NCBI RefSeq assembly: GCF_003634705.1
Contig: NZ_RBWU01000003.1
Location: 186,001-250,000, forward strand
DNA length: 64,000 nt
From: Actinomadura pelletieri DSM 43383
GTDB taxonomy: Bacteria > Actinomycetota > Actinomycetes > Streptosporangiales > Streptosporangiaceae
Direction of reading: 5' to 3'
Notes under the pieces: generated by a model
What the model saw: the letters and a program-made list of their open reading frames with translations, nothing else
Told to the model about the DNA's origin: nothing
The model's database searches: none
Made by a program: the position numbers and the translations under genes
In this document: piece by piece, positions 17,731-27,023 of the stretch
Position numbering within the stretch: the stretch's first letter is position 1
Layout of the letters: the number at the start of each line of letters is the position of its first letter

Positions 17731-19548
17731 TCAGTGCTCCAGGCGGCGGACGAGGTCGTGGTACTCGTCCCACAGCGCCTTCGGCATGTGGTCGCCGAAC
17801 TTCTCGAAGTGCTCGGGGACCAGGGCGGCCTCCTGCTTCCACACCTCGGTGTCCACGGACAGCAGCGTGTCGAGGTCGGCGTCGTCGAGGTCGAGGCCGT
17901 CGGTGTCGAGCGCCTCCCGGGTCGGCAGGTGCCCGATCGGGGTCTTGACGGCGTCGGCCTGCCCGTTGAGCCGTTCGACGATCCACTTCAGGACGCGGCT
18001 GTTCTCACCGAAGCCGGGCCAGATGAACTTGCCGTCGGCGTTCTTGCGGAACCAGTTGACGTAGTAGATCCGCGGCAGCTTCTCGGCGTCGGTGGCCTTG
18101 CCGATCTTCAGCCAGTGGCCGAAGTAGTCGCCCATGTTGTAGCCGCAGAACGGCAGCATGGCGAACGGGTCGCGGCGCAGCTCGCCGACCGTGCCCTCGG
18201 CGGCGGCGGTCTTCTCGGACGCGACGTTGGCGCCGAGGAACACGCCCTGCTGCCAGTCGAACGACTCGGTGACGAGCGGGACCGCGGACGCGCGCCGCCC
18301 GCCGAACAGGATCGCCGAGATCGGGACGCCCTTCGGGTCCTCCCACTCGTCGGCGATGATCGGGCACTGCCCGGCCGGGGTGGTGAAGCGGGCGTTCGGG
18401 TGGGCGGCCGGGGTCTCGGAGTCCGGGGTCCAGTCGTTGCCGCGCCAGTCGGTGAGGTGCGCGGGCGGCTCGTCGGTGAGGCCCTCCCACCACACGTCGC
18501 CGTCGTCGGTGAGCGCGACGTTGGTGAAGATGCTGTTGCCCCACAGCGTCTTCACGGCGTTGGAGTTGGTGCTCTCGCCGGTGCCGGGCGCGACGCCGAA
18601 GAACCCGGCCTCCGGGTTGATGGCGTAGAGGCGGCCGTCGTCGCCGAACCGCATCCAGGCGATGTCGTCGCCGATCGTCTCGACCTTCCAGCCGGGGATG
18701 GTCGGCTCCAGCATGGCGAGGTTCGTCTTGCCGCACGCGGAGGGGAACGCGGCGGCGACGTACCGGGTCTCGCCGGTCGGGGGCGTCAGCTTCAGGATGA
18801 GCATGTGCTCGGCCATCCAGCCCTCGTCGCGCGCCATCGTGGACGCGATGCGCAGCGCGTAGCACTTCTTGCCGAGCAGCGCGTTGCCGCCGTACCCGGA
18901 GCCGTAGGACCAGATCTCACGGGTCTCGGGGAAGTGGGTGATGTACTTGGTGGAGTTGCACGGCCACTTCGCGTCCGCCTGGCCGGGCTCCAGCGGCGCG
19001 CCGACGGAGTGGACGGCCTTGACGAAGGTCCCGCGTTCCTCGATGAGTCGCAGCGCGTCCGTGCCCATCCGCGTCATGATCCGCATGGAGACGGCGACAT
19101 AGGCGGAGTCGGTGATCTCGACGCCGAGCTGGGAGATGTTGCCGCCGAGCGGGCCCATGCAGAACGGCACCACGTACATGGTGCGGCCCTTCATGCAGCC
19201 GTCGAACAGGCCGCCGAGGGTCTCGCGCATCTCGGCGGGCGCGATCCAGTTGTTGGTGGGACCGGCGTCCTCCTCCTTCTCGGAGCAGATGAACGTGCGG
19301 TCCTCGACGCGGGCCACGTCGGTCGGGTCGGACGCCGCGTAGAAGCTGTTGGGCCGTTTGGCGGGGTCGAGCCGCGTGAGCGTGCCCTGCTCCACGAGGA
19401 GACCCGTCAGCCGCTCCCATTCGGCGTCCGAGCCGTCGCACCATTCGACGCGGTCCGGCTTGGTCAGCTCGGCGATCCCGCGTACCCACTCCGTCAGTTC
19501 GCTGTGGCCGGTAGGGGGTTCATCTAGGCCGGGGACCTGGTTGGACAC
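17731..19548 (-). CDS. pckG: phosphoenolpyruvate carboxykinase (GTP)
   Basis: A 605-residue GTP-dependent PEPCK. Recognised from the phosphate-binding loop [13 protein letters not shown], the metal-binding GDDIAWM, the substrate segment [19 protein letters not shown], and the [15 protein letters not shown] nucleotide region. It converts oxaloacetate and GTP to PEP, CO2 and GDP in gluconeogenesis or anaplerosis. GTG 19548 is preferred: GGAG lies 7 bp before it and the resulting length is standard; an upstream ATG would add 26 residues that do not look conserved. A DasR-like palindrome lies about 65 bp upstream, and a terminator hairpin follows the gene. Confidence 0.97.
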   Translation of the reverse strand: MSNQVPGLDEPPTGHSELTEWVRGIAELTKPDRVEWCDGSDAEWERLTGLLVEQGTLTRLDPAKRPNSFYAASDPTDVARVEDRTFICSEKEEDAGPTNNWIAPAEMRETLGGLFDGCMKGRTMYVVPFCMGPLGGNISQLGVEITDSAYVAVSMRIMTRMGTDALRLIEERGTFVKAVHSVGAPLEPGQADAKWPCNSTKYITHFPETREIWSYGSGYGGNALLGKKCYALRIASTMARDEGWMAEHMLILKLTPPTGETRYVAAAFPSACGKTNLAMLEPTIPGWKVETIGDDIAWMRFGDDGRLYAINPEAGFFGVAPGTGESTNSNAVKTLWGNSIFTNVALTDDGDVWWEGLTDEPPAHLTDWRGNDWTPDSETPAAHPNARFTTPAGQCPIIADEWEDPKGVPISAILFGGRRASAVPLVTESFDWQQGVFLGANVASEKTAAAEGTVGELRRDPFAMLPFCGYNMGDYFGHWLKIGKATDAEKLPRIYYVNWFRKNADGKFIWPGFGENSRVLKWIVERLNGQADAVKTPIGHLPTREALDTDGLDLDDADLDTLLSVDTEVWKQEAALVPEHFEKFGDHMPKALWDEYHDLVRRLEH

Positions 19549-19612
19549 GGGCAACTCCTTCAGCTGTTCGCAGGATGTTTGCATGATGAACAAGACGCGC
19601 TGTTTTTGCCAT

Positions 19613-19626
19613 TTGGTCTGGACCAA
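19613..19626. promoter_or_regulatory. palindromic GntR/DasR-like operator upstream of pckG
   Basis: TTGGTCTGGACCAA is an inverted repeat (TTGGTC, two bases, GACCAA). Its core TGGTCTGGACCA differs by one base from the DasR-type consensus core TGGTCTAGACCA. It lies about 65 bp before the pckG start, in the probable promoter region. Binding by a GntR/HutC-type regulator is inferred from the motif only. Confidence 0.5.
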
Positions 19627-19724
19627 TCCCGCCCGTATTTGGTGCTACATGCCCGATTTGTGATTGATCTCACTGGCGGGGGACGGGACTTGCGTCACAC
19701 CGCGAACTCCGGGCCCGGACGCGC

Positions 19725-20804
19725 TCAAGCTGGGTAAACGTGGGTCTCGGTGGCCTTCACGGCCGCCCAGACCGCGCGGCCCTCGGACAGTTCGAGTTCC
19801 GCGACGGCCGCCGGGGTCACCTCGGCGACGGCGTCGAAAGGCGGCCCGGACAGTCGGACCCGGACCCGGTCGCCGTGCCGCTCGATCGCGCCGACGCGGG
19901 CGTGCCACAGATTGCGGGGGCTGCCGTCGGGACGCGTCCGGTACAGCGCCACCGAGGACGGCGCGAAAGCCAGAAAGACCTCACCTTCGAGTGAGTCCAC
20001 GGTGTCGAGCGTCCAGGTGGGCCCGGTGGCGGCGTCTCCGAGCGTGACCGTGCCCGCCTCCGCGCGTCCCCGATACAGGTTCAGCCCGACCAGGCGCGCG
20101 ACATAGTCGGTGCGGGGCCTGCGGGCGACCTCGGCGGGCGTCCCGTCCTGGACGAGACGGCCGCCCTCGACGACGACGATGCGGTCGGCCAGCACCATCG
20201 CGTCCAGGGGGTCGTGGGTGACCAGCACGGCCGCGCCGGGGAATCCGGCGAGGTGGCGGCGCAGCGCGGCCCTGATCTCCATGCGGGTGTGGACGTCGAG
20301 GGCGGCGAGCGGCTCGTCCAGCAGGAGCAGCCCCGGCTCGACGGCGAGCGCGCGGGCGAGGGCGACGCGCTGCGCCTGCCCGCCTGACAGCGCCCCGGGC
20401 CGGGCGGAGGCGAACTCCGCCAGCCCGACGCGGTCCAGCCACCCGGCGGCGCGGCGCCGGGCCTCGCGGCGGCCCGCGCCCTGACAGCGCGGCCCGAACG
20501 CGACGTTGTCCAGCGCGCTGAGATGCGGGAACAGCAGGTAGTCCTGGAAGACCATGCCGATGGCGCGGCGATCGGGCGGCAGCGGGCGCAGGTCCTCGCC
20601 GTCCAGCCGGATGTGGCCGCCGGCCATCGCGACGAGCCCGGCCAGGGCGCGCAGCGCGGTGCTCTTGCCCGCCCCGTTAGGGCCGAGCAGCGCCACGACC
20701 TCGCCGGGCGCGGCGGTGAGCGTCAGGTCGAGATCGAACGCGGCACGCCGCACCACCAGCCGCGCGTCCAGGCCTCTCGTCCCGCGGTTCGCCTCGCCGG
20801 TCAT
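19725..20804 (-). CDS. modC: molybdate ABC transporter ATP-binding protein
   Basis: A 359-residue ABC ATPase from ATG 20804, which overlaps the modB stop (ATGA). Motifs: Walker A GPNGAGKS, Q-loop VFQDYLLFPHL, signature LSGGQAQRVALARAL, Walker B LLLLDEPLAALD and the switch His in VTHDPLDAM. The last 100 residues form a TOBE-like domain, as in ModC. It energises molybdate (or tungstate) import with ModA and ModB encoded just upstream. The TOBE region may bind molybdate and modulate activity. Confidence 0.92.
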   Translation of the reverse strand: MTGEANRGTRGLDARLVVRRAAFDLDLTLTAAPGEVVALLGPNGAGKSTALRALAGLVAMAGGHIRLDGEDLRPLPPDRRAIGMVFQDYLLFPHLSALDNVAFGPRCQGAGRREARRRAAGWLDRVGLAEFASARPGALSGGQAQRVALARALAVEPGLLLLDEPLAALDVHTRMEIRAALRRHLAGFPGAAVLVTHDPLDAMVLADRIVVVEGGRLVQDGTPAEVARRPRTDYVARLVGLNLYRGRAEAGTVTLGDAATGPTWTLDTVDSLEGEVFLAFAPSSVALYRTRPDGSPRNLWHARVGAIERHGDRVRVRLSGPPFDAVAEVTPAAVAELELSEGRAVWAAVKATETHVYPA

Positions 20805-21601
20805 GTCGGGTTCATCCAGCGATCTCGAAGCGCCGCCAGCACGACCACCGACACCGCCAGCAGGACGAGACTCAGCACGATCGCGGCCTGCGGGTCGGTC
20901 TCCAGGGCCAGGTACACGGCCAGCGGCATCGTCTGCGTCCGGCCCGGGAAGTTGCCCGCGAACGTGATCGTCGCGCCGAACTCGCCGAGCGCCCGGGCCC
21001 AGCACAGCACGGCCCCGGCGGCGATCCCGGGCGCGACGAGCGGCACCGTCACCCGCCGGAAGACCGTCCAGCGGCCCGCGCCGAGCGTGGCGGCGGCCTC
21101 CTCGTAGCGCGGGTCGGCGGCGCGCAACGCGCCCTCGACGCTGATCACCAGGAACGGCATCGCCACGAACGCCTCGGCCAGCACGACCCCGGCGGTCGTG
21201 AACGGAAACGTGATCCCGAACGTGCTGTCGAGCCACCCGCCGACCAGACCGCGGCGGCCGAGCACGAGCAGCAGCGCGACGCCGCCGACCACCGGCGGCA
21301 GCACCAGCGGCACGGTCACCAGCGCCCGGACGAGCCGGACGCCGGGAAACGGGACCCGCGCCAGCGTCCAGGCCAGCGGGACGCCGAGCAGCAGGCACAG
21401 GCAGGTCGCCAGGGTCGCGGTGACCAGCGACAGCCGCAGTGCGTCGAGCACCTGGTCCTGCATGAGCCGGGTGCCGAGCGTCGACCACGGGGCGCGGACG
21501 AGAAGCCCGGCGAGCGGCAGGACAAGGAAGACGAGACCGGCCAGCGCGGGCAGCAGCAGGATCCACGGCGGCCGACCGACGGGCCTGTCGACGTCCTTCA
21601 C
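20801..21601 (-). CDS. modB: molybdate ABC transporter permease
   Basis: A 266-residue inner-membrane permease with about six hydrophobic segments. The coupling loop ALRAADPRYEEAAATLGAGRWTVF is a typical EAA motif, followed by RALGEFGATITFAGN, which is diagnostic of ModB/CysT-type permeases. It starts at GTG 21601, and this GTG is the last in a chain of eight GTG codons spaced 17 bp apart that begins at the modA stop. It overlaps modC by 4 bp. It forms the channel for molybdate entering the cytoplasm. Confidence 0.93.
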   Translation of the reverse strand: MKDVDRPVGRPPWILLLPALAGLVFLVLPLAGLLVRAPWSTLGTRLMQDQVLDALRLSLVTATLATCLCLLLGVPLAWTLARVPFPGVRLVRALVTVPLVLPPVVGGVALLLVLGRRGLVGGWLDSTFGITFPFTTAGVVLAEAFVAMPFLVISVEGALRAADPRYEEAAATLGAGRWTVFRRVTVPLVAPGIAAGAVLCWARALGEFGATITFAGNFPGRTQTMPLAVYLALETDPQAAIVLSLVLLAVSVVVLAALRDRWMNPT

Positions 21602-21720
21602 GAGCCGCTGTCCTTCACGAGCCGCTGTCCTTCACGAGCCGCTGTCCTTCACGGATCGATGTCCTTCACGGATCGATGTCCTTCACGGATCGATGTCCTT
21701 CACGGATCGGTGTCCTTCAC
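21602..21720 (-). repeat. seven 17-bp repeats forming overlapping minicistrons, modA-modB junction
   Basis: Seven perfect-length tandem units read on the minus strand: one GTGAAGGACACCGATCC, three GTGAAGGACATCGATCC and three GTGAAGGACAGCGGCTC. Each unit begins with GTG at 21720, 21703, 21686, 21669, 21652, 21635 and 21618; the next GTG, 21601, is the modB start. In each unit the GTG opens a six-codon frame that ends in TGA overlapping the next GTG as GTGA. GAAGGA in each unit sits 9 bases before the next GTG and can act as a Shine-Dalgarno. The modA stop overlaps the first GTG in the same way. Confidence 0.9.
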
Positions 21721-22502
21721 GGCGCCTCGAAACCGGCCCGGCTCAGCACCGCCCTGCCCGCCGGGCTCAGCACGAGTCCGATGAACTCCCTGGCGAGGGC
21801 GGGGCGCGGCGCGTCGGCGACCTCCACGATCGGGTACTCGCTGACGGCGCGTGCCGCCTCCGGGAACTCGATTCCGGTGACCTTGCCGGACGCCGCCGCG
21901 ATGTCGGTGCGGTAGACGAGCCCGGCGTCCGCCTCCCCCAGGCCGACCTTGGTGACGACGGCCTTGACGTCCTGCTCCAGCGACACGGGCTCGACGTCGA
22001 CGCCCGCCACGCCGAGCGCCGTCCGGGCGGCGGCCCCGCACGGCACCGGCGCCGCGCACAGCACGACCTTGCGGCCCGGCCTGGACAGATCCCGCACGGC
22101 ATGGATCTTGCCGGGGTTGTCCCTGGGAACGGCGATGACCAGGCGGTTCGCGGCGAACATCCGGGGCCGTCCGGTGGCGTCACCGGCGTCCGTCACCGGC
22201 TTCATCGTGGCGGGGCTCGCGGACGCGAACACGTCCGCCGGGGCGCCCTCGGTGATCTGCCGCGCCAGTGACGAGCTTCCGCCGAAGTTGAATCTGACCC
22301 GGACGCCGGGACGCCCCTTTTCGAAGGTCTCGCCGAGTTCGGTGAACGTCTCGGTCAGCGACGCCGCGGCGAACACCGTCAGCGTCCCACCGGCATCGCC
22401 GTCGCCGCCCGTCCCGGATGCCCCGTCGCCCACGTCCCCGCAGGCCGCGAGGGGCAGTGTCAGCAGGAGGAGTGCGGCGACCCGCGCGATCCACATGTGC
22501 AC
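21717..22502 (-). CDS. modA: molybdate ABC transporter substrate-binding lipoprotein
   Basis: A periplasmic-binding-protein-fold lipoprotein of about 261 residues. The signal peptide WIARVAALLLLTLPLAAC ends in a lipobox LAAC. The ModA pattern is clear: LTVFAAASLTETFTEL, FNFGGSSSLARQI, GAPADVFASAS and DAGLVYRTD. It captures molybdate outside the membrane for ModBC. GTG 22502 is preferred because GAGGG lies 6 bp before it; ATG 22496 is nearly equivalent. The gene begins 8 bp after the HTH-Mop regulator stop, and its own TGA starts the 17-bp repeat chain leading to modB. Confidence 0.94.
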   Translation of the reverse strand: MHMWIARVAALLLLTLPLAACGDVGDGASGTGGDGDAGGTLTVFAAASLTETFTELGETFEKGRPGVRVRFNFGGSSSLARQITEGAPADVFASASPATMKPVTDAGDATGRPRMFAANRLVIAVPRDNPGKIHAVRDLSRPGRKVVLCAAPVPCGAAARTALGVAGVDVEPVSLEQDVKAVVTKVGLGEADAGLVYRTDIAAASGKVTGIEFPEAARAVSEYPIVEVADAPRPALAREFIGLVLSPAGRAVLSRAGFEAP

Positions 22503-22510
22503 GGTTTCCC

Positions 22511-22915
22511 TCAGTCGGGGAGTTCGACGACGACGTTCGTGGACTTCACCACGGCCTCGGCGACCACGCCCACCTGCAGCCCGAGGTCGTCGGCCGCCTC
22601 GCGGCTCATCAGGGACACGACGCGGAACGGCCCCGCCTGGATCTCCACCTGCGCCATCACCCCGTCCCGGACGACGTCGGTCACGATGCCCCGCAGCCGG
22701 TTGCGCGCCGAGGAGAACCGCTCGCTCCGCTCGTCCGGGTCGGCGGCGCGGCGCGCCTGCTCGCGCACGAACAACGCCAGCTCGGCCGCCGGGACGAGAC
22801 GGTGCCCGTGATCGTCGCGGGACGCGGGGAGCCGCCCGCCGTCCACCCATCGCCGGACGGTGTCCGCGCTGACGCCGAGGAGCGCCGCCGCCTCACTGAT
22901 CCTGAACGTCGTCAC
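22511..22915 (-). CDS. HTH plus Mop/TOBE molybdate-responsive regulator
   Basis: A protein of about 134 residues, start GTG 22915 (VTTFRISEAAALLGVS). The N-terminal half is a MerR/excisionase-type HTH (SEAAALLGVSADTVRRWVDGGRLPA). The C-terminal half, from about residue 65, is a single Mop/TOBE domain (RNRLRGIVTDVVRDGVMAQVEIQAG ... VVKSTNVVVE written here in parts), which binds molybdate oxyanion. It is the first gene of the mod operon and probably controls it according to molybdate level. This HTH-Mop form is distinct from E. coli ModE, which has two Mop domains. Confidence 0.85.
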   Translation of the reverse strand: MTTFRISEAAALLGVSADTVRRWVDGGRLPASRDDHGHRLVPAAELALFVREQARRAADPDERSERFSSARNRLRGIVTDVVRDGVMAQVEIQAGPFRVVSLMSREAADDLGLQVGVVAEAVVKSTNVVVELPD

Positions 22916-23009
22916 GCCGCCCAGGATAACCCGTCGCAAAATCGAGGAGTGGAACGCGTACGAGACAGCTGATGCCCGCCGAGAGACCGGAATGCGGTCG
23001 CAGATGCGG

Positions 23010-24158
23010 TCAGCGCGGCGGATGCAGGGCTTCGGTGATCATGCCGAGGCAGGCCCAGTCCACGAGACGTTCCCGCATGATCCGCCCGAATGTGACCACC
23101 TCGACGTAGGTGCGCTCGCTGTCGGCGGCCACGCCGTGCGGCCCGGACGCGCGCAGCCGCGCCACCTCCTCGGCGGTGATCTGTGCGGAGAACAGATGCG
23201 CCCGGTGCATGGACATCGTGGGGTTCACCTGCCGTGGCCCGTGCGCGCGCAACCGCGCCGACTCCACCTCGAGCCCGGTCTCCTCCGCGATCTCCGCCAG
23301 CGCGACCTCCGCCGGTTCCCCGGTGCCCGAACCGCCCGGAAGTTCGTGGACGAACCCGTTCGGGCACGGGCTCCGGAACTCCCGTACCAGGACGATCTCC
23401 GTCTCGTCGAGGGTCTCGGCGGGCCGGTACAGCACGGCGACGGAGATGTCCGGCCGTCCGAACACGATCTCGTTGTCCTTCACCCGGTTCTCGGACGCCA
23501 CGTGCATCCGGACGTGCAGCCCCCAGTGCGTGCCGAACCGGAACACCACCCGCGCCCCGAGCAGCGTGTTCCCCTCCGCCCGCTGGCCCGCGTACCAGTG
23601 CCGCAGCGCCCTGTCGCGCCACAGCAGCAGCGGGATCTCCCGTTCCCCGCCCGCCCGGGACGCGCCCGAACCGATCCGGTCGAGCGCCGCCGCCACCGTC
23701 GCCGGGAGGTCGGTCGCCGTCGGCACACCGGACTTGTCGGCGTAGTGCAGCAGATAGCGGTTCTTCGGGGCGTCCGGCGGCGCGCCGAAGACGACCCGGC
23801 CGCTGTCGTGCCACATCCCCCACTCCACGTTCGTCGTGAACGCGGGCATCGTCGTCAGGTCACGCGGCACATAGAAGATCACCTCGTCGGCGAGGTTCAG
23901 GCAGCGTTCCTCCCACTCGATCTGACCCGTGTAGTCGTCGTGGACGCCGTGCCGGTGCTCCGGGACGAACACGACGAGCAGCCCGTTGGCCGGATCCCAG
24001 CGCTCACGCAGGGCGGCGACCGCCGCCGGGCGCCACGACGCGACCTCGGACGACCGGGGCGTCGGCCCGGCGAGGAAGACGGCGGCCTCCCATCGTTCCG
24101 GCGGCTTTTCCTGCGTGTGGACGACGTCCACGCCGGTCACCGCGCTGTCGGCTCCCAT
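23010..24158 (-). CDS. nucleoside 2-deoxyribosyltransferase-like / Nudix fusion protein
   Basis: A 382-residue two-domain protein. Residues about 22-165 resemble the nucleoside 2-deoxyribosyltransferase-like family (AAVFLAGPTPRS, YTGQIEWEERCLNLADEVIFYVPRD). Residues about 225-360 are a Nudix fold with the box region LPGGSGTGEPAEVALAEIAE followed by ETGL. The Nudix box is not canonical: the EExxG core is present but the usual Arg before Glu is Ala and the first Glu position is changed, so activity is uncertain. A role in nucleotide salvage or sanitation is plausible. ATG 24158 has AGAGGAG upstream. Divergent from the membrane protein gene at 24266. Confidence 0.82.
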   Translation of the reverse strand: MGADSAVTGVDVVHTQEKPPERWEAAVFLAGPTPRSSEVASWRPAAVAALRERWDPANGLLVVFVPEHRHGVHDDYTGQIEWEERCLNLADEVIFYVPRDLTTMPAFTTNVEWGMWHDSGRVVFGAPPDAPKNRYLLHYADKSGVPTATDLPATVAAALDRIGSGASRAGGEREIPLLLWRDRALRHWYAGQRAEGNTLLGARVVFRFGTHWGLHVRMHVASENRVKDNEIVFGRPDISVAVLYRPAETLDETEIVLVREFRSPCPNGFVHELPGGSGTGEPAEVALAEIAEETGLEVESARLRAHGPRQVNPTMSMHRAHLFSAQITAEEVARLRASGPHGVAADSERTYVEVVTFGRIMRERLVDWACLGMITEALHPPR

Positions 24159-24265
24159 ACGGGTTCGCTCCTCTCACCACCACCGTGTGGAGTGGTCTCG
24201 TCCGGGTAGGGGTCGTTGAAACCGAAAACAACCGAAAACCAAACGCCCGGTCAGGAGGAATGATC

Positions 24266-24871
24266 ATGACTGGGACCATGCGCGCACCACGCTCCCGCGG
24301 CGGCCTCAGCGGAACGCTTCTGGTGTTGCTCGGTCTCTGGGGCGGCCTGCTGCCCTTCGTCGGCCCCTACTTCGACTTCGGCTTCGCCCCCGACGACCCC
24401 TGGGTGTACGACACCGACCGGCTGCAACTCACCATCGCGCCCGCGGTGGCCGTGGTGCTCGGCGGGCTGATCCTGCTCGCCGCCGCCAACCGCGTGTTCG
24501 CCGTGTTCGGCGCCTGGCTGGCCGCGCTCGGCGGCGCCTGGTTCGCGGTCGGCTCGTCCATCGCCACACTCTGGGACGTGCCCGGCATCGGCGCCCCGCT
24601 CGGATCCGGCGAAACGCAACGCGTCGCCGAACACGTCGCCGGGTTCACCGGCCTCGGTGTCGCCATCGCGTTCCTCGCCGGGCTCGCGCTCGGCCGCTTC
24701 GCCGTGATCGGCGCCCGGGAGAAGATGACCATGGACGGGCACGGACCGGCCGAGTCGAACACCACCCGGCCACTCGTCTACGGACGCTACGCGCGGGAGA
24801 ACGTACCGCCCGCGAAGGAACCCTCGCACGGTGACCGGCGCATCGCCGGAGAGACGCGCTTCGACGGCTGA
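24266..24871 (+). CDS. four-helix membrane protein, unknown
   Basis: A 201-residue integral membrane protein with about four hydrophobic segments (LLVLLGLWGGLLPFVG, IAPAVAVVLGGLILLAA, VFGAWLAALGGAWFAVG, GVAIAFLAGLALG) and a hydrophilic Arg/Glu-rich C-terminal tail. AGGAGG at 24253-24258 best fits ATG 24266 (7 bp spacing) rather than ATG 24260. No catalytic motif is visible. It is divergent from the deoxyribosyltransferase-Nudix gene and convergent with der, only 11 bp apart. Function unknown; its family is common in actinomycetes as far as I recall. Confidence 0.7.
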   Translation: MTGTMRAPRSRGGLSGTLLVLLGLWGGLLPFVGPYFDFGFAPDDPWVYDTDRLQLTIAPAVAVVLGGLILLAAANRVFAVFGAWLAALGGAWFAVGSSIATLWDVPGIGAPLGSGETQRVAEHVAGFTGLGVAIAFLAGLALGRFAVIGAREKMTMDGHGPAESNTTRPLVYGRYARENVPPAKEPSHGDRRIAGETRFDG

Positions 24872-24882
24872 GGGCCCCGGCA

Positions 24883-26316
24883 CTACTTCTTGGCCTTGAA
24901 CCGCTTCTCGCGGATCTTCATGGCGATGTCGAGCGGCGTCCCGGGGAAACCGAACTCCTCCCGCAGCCGCCGTTCGATGAACCGGCGGTACCCCTCCTCC
25001 AGGAACCCGGAGGTGAACAGCACGAACCGCGGTGGCCGCACCCCCGCCTGCGTCGCGAACAGCACCCGCGGCTGCTTCCCGCCCCGCACCGGGTGGGGGT
25101 GCGAGCTGACCAGGTCGGCGAAGAACTGGTTCAGCTTGGACGTCGGGACGCGGGTGTTCCAACCGTCCAGGGCCGTCTCGATCGCGGGGACCAGCCGTTC
25201 CATGTGCCGTCCGGTCTTGGCGGAGACGTTCACGCGCGGCGCCCACCGCGCGTGGTGCAACTGCCGGTCGATCTCGCGCTCCAGGTAGAGGCGGCGTTCC
25301 TCGTCCAGCAGATCCCACTTGTTGTAGGCGATGACCAGCGCACGGCCCGACTCGATCACCATGGACACGATCCGCAGGTCCTGCTCGGCGAGCTGCTCCG
25401 ACGCGTCCACCAGCACCACCGCGACCTCGGCGCGCTCCAGCGCCGACCGGGTCCGCAGCGTCGCGTAGAAGTCGGCGCCCTGGTTCTCGCGATGCCGCCG
25501 CCTGATCCCGGCCGTGTCGATGAACCGCCACGTCCGGCCGCCGAGATCGATCAGCTCGTCGACCGGGTCACGGGTCGTGCCCGCCACCGAGTCCACGACC
25601 GCGCGGGTCTCCCCCGCCACCTTGTTCAGCAGGCTCGACTTGCCGACGTTCGGACGGCCGAGCAGCGCGATCCGGCGCGGCCCACCCGTCTCCACGTCGA
25701 ACCCCTCCGGCGGCGCCTCCTCGGGCAGCGCGGCGAGGACGGCGTCGAGCAGGTCGCCGCTGCCGCGCCCGTGCAGGGCGCTGACCGGGTGCGGCTCGCC
25801 GATGCCGAGCGACCACAGCAGCGCCGCGTCCGACTCGACGGCGACGTTGTCGACCTTGTTGGCGACCAGCACCACCGGCTTCCCGGACCGGCGCAGGATC
25901 TCCACCACGGCCTCGTCCACGTCGGTGGCGCCGACGGTGGCGTCCACCACGAACATCACGACGTCGGCCAGGTCGACCGCCAGCCGGGCCTGCTCGGCGA
26001 TCGCCGCGGCGAGGCCCACCGAGTCCGGCAGCCACCCGCCGGTGTCGACGACGGTGAAGCGGCGGCCGCTCCACGCCGCGTCATAGGCGACCCGGTCGCG
26101 GGTCACGCCCGGAACGTCCTCCACGACCGCCTCGCGGCGGCCCAGAATCCGGTTGACCAGGGTGGACTTGCCGACGTTCGGCCGCCCCACCACCGCCACG
26201 ACCGGCGCCGGGCCCTCGTCGGCGGCGACGTCCTCGACGACGTCGACGGTCTCGATCTCGTATTCGCTCACTGTGACATCCCCGCGGGGGCCGCCCGGGC
26301 CGCCCGTTTCACTCAT
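24883..26316 (-). CDS. der: ribosome biogenesis GTPase Der (EngA)
   Basis: A 477-residue GTPase with two tandem G domains, the hallmark of Der. The first P-loop is GRPNVGKST near residue 44 with DTGGW as G3; the second is GRPNVGKSS near 218 with DTAGI as G3 and NKWD as G4. The C-terminal KH-like domain ends RFKAKK. It promotes 50S subunit assembly. The N-terminus carries an acidic extension of about 35 residues, usual in actinobacteria. It overlaps the cmk stop by 8 bp and ends the conserved minus-strand block that starts at pyrG. Confidence 0.97.
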   Translation of the reverse strand: MSETGGPGGPRGDVTVSEYEIETVDVVEDVAADEGPAPVVAVVGRPNVGKSTLVNRILGRREAVVEDVPGVTRDRVAYDAAWSGRRFTVVDTGGWLPDSVGLAAAIAEQARLAVDLADVVMFVVDATVGATDVDEAVVEILRRSGKPVVLVANKVDNVAVESDAALLWSLGIGEPHPVSALHGRGSGDLLDAVLAALPEEAPPEGFDVETGGPRRIALLGRPNVGKSSLLNKVAGETRAVVDSVAGTTRDPVDELIDLGGRTWRFIDTAGIRRRHRENQGADFYATLRTRSALERAEVAVVLVDASEQLAEQDLRIVSMVIESGRALVIAYNKWDLLDEERRLYLEREIDRQLHHARWAPRVNVSAKTGRHMERLVPAIETALDGWNTRVPTSKLNQFFADLVSSHPHPVRGGKQPRVLFATQAGVRPPRFVLFTSGFLEEGYRRFIERRLREEFGFPGTPLDIAMKIREKRFKAKK

Positions 26317-26971
26317 GCTCTTTGGCGAGGCGGACGACCGCCTCGATGACCTCGGCGAGACTCAGGTCCGTCGAGTCGATCTCATGCGCGTCGCCCGCCC
26401 TGGTCAACGGCGACGCCGCCCTGGTCGAGTCGAGCCGGTCCCGCCGCGCCTGCTCCGCCCGCGTGACGGTCACCGTCGCGCCCGGATCGGCCGCGAGGTC
26501 CTTCGCCCGGCGCAGGGCCCGCGTCTCCTCGCTGGCGGTCAGGTACACCTTGACGGGCGCGTCCGGCGCGACGACCGTGCCGATGTCGCGTCCCTCCACC
26601 ACGATCCCCCCGGCGCCGATGATCTCGCGCTGGAGTTCGACCATCCGGGCGCGGACCGCCGGGACGGAACTGACCGCGCTGACCGCGTTCGTCACCGGGC
26701 GGGTGCGGATCGGGCCGGACACGTCCGCGCCGTCCACCGTGATCGTCGGCGCGTCCGGGTCGGTGCCGGACACGATGACGGGCTCCGCCGCGCGGGCCGC
26801 GACGGCGCCCGCGTCGTCCACCGGAACCCCGTGCTCCAGCATCCACCACGTCACGGCGCGGTACATGGCGCCGGTGTCCAGGTAGCGGAGGCCGAGCGCG
26901 CGGGCGACCCCCTTGGACGCGCTGGATTTGCCCGACCCGGAGGGTCCGTCCATGGCGATGACGAGCGACAC
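26309..26971 (-). CDS. cmk: cytidylate kinase
   Basis: A 220-residue (d)CMP kinase. P-loop [15 protein letters not shown] at residues 9-23, the CMP-binding [14 protein letters not shown], and [12 protein letters not shown] are characteristic. It phosphorylates CMP and dCMP with ATP, feeding the CTP/dCTP pool that PyrG also serves, and PyrG lies upstream in the same block. The 8-bp overlap with der indicates co-translation; the cmk-der pair is strongly conserved in actinobacteria. Confidence 0.96.
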   Translation of the reverse strand: MSLVIAMDGPSGSGKSSASKGVARALGLRYLDTGAMYRAVTWWMLEHGVPVDDAGAVAARAAEPVIVSGTDPDAPTITVDGADVSGPIRTRPVTNAVSAVSSVPAVRARMVELQREIIGAGGIVVEGRDIGTVVAPDAPVKVYLTASEETRALRRAKDLAADPGATVTVTRAEQARRDRLDSTRAASPLTRAGDAHEIDSTDLSLAEVIEAVVRLAKEHE

Positions 26972-27023
26972 GATCGAATCCCTCTCTAGTTCGTCAGATC
27001 AGGCTACCGGCCTCGCGGTACCG

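Noticed and set aside
17596..19527. 643-codon plus-strand frame opposite pckG
   Set aside because: Antisense shadow of a clear PEP carboxykinase.
21602..21720. CRISPR array
   Set aside because: Units are 17 bp and directly adjacent with no spacers, and there are no cas genes.
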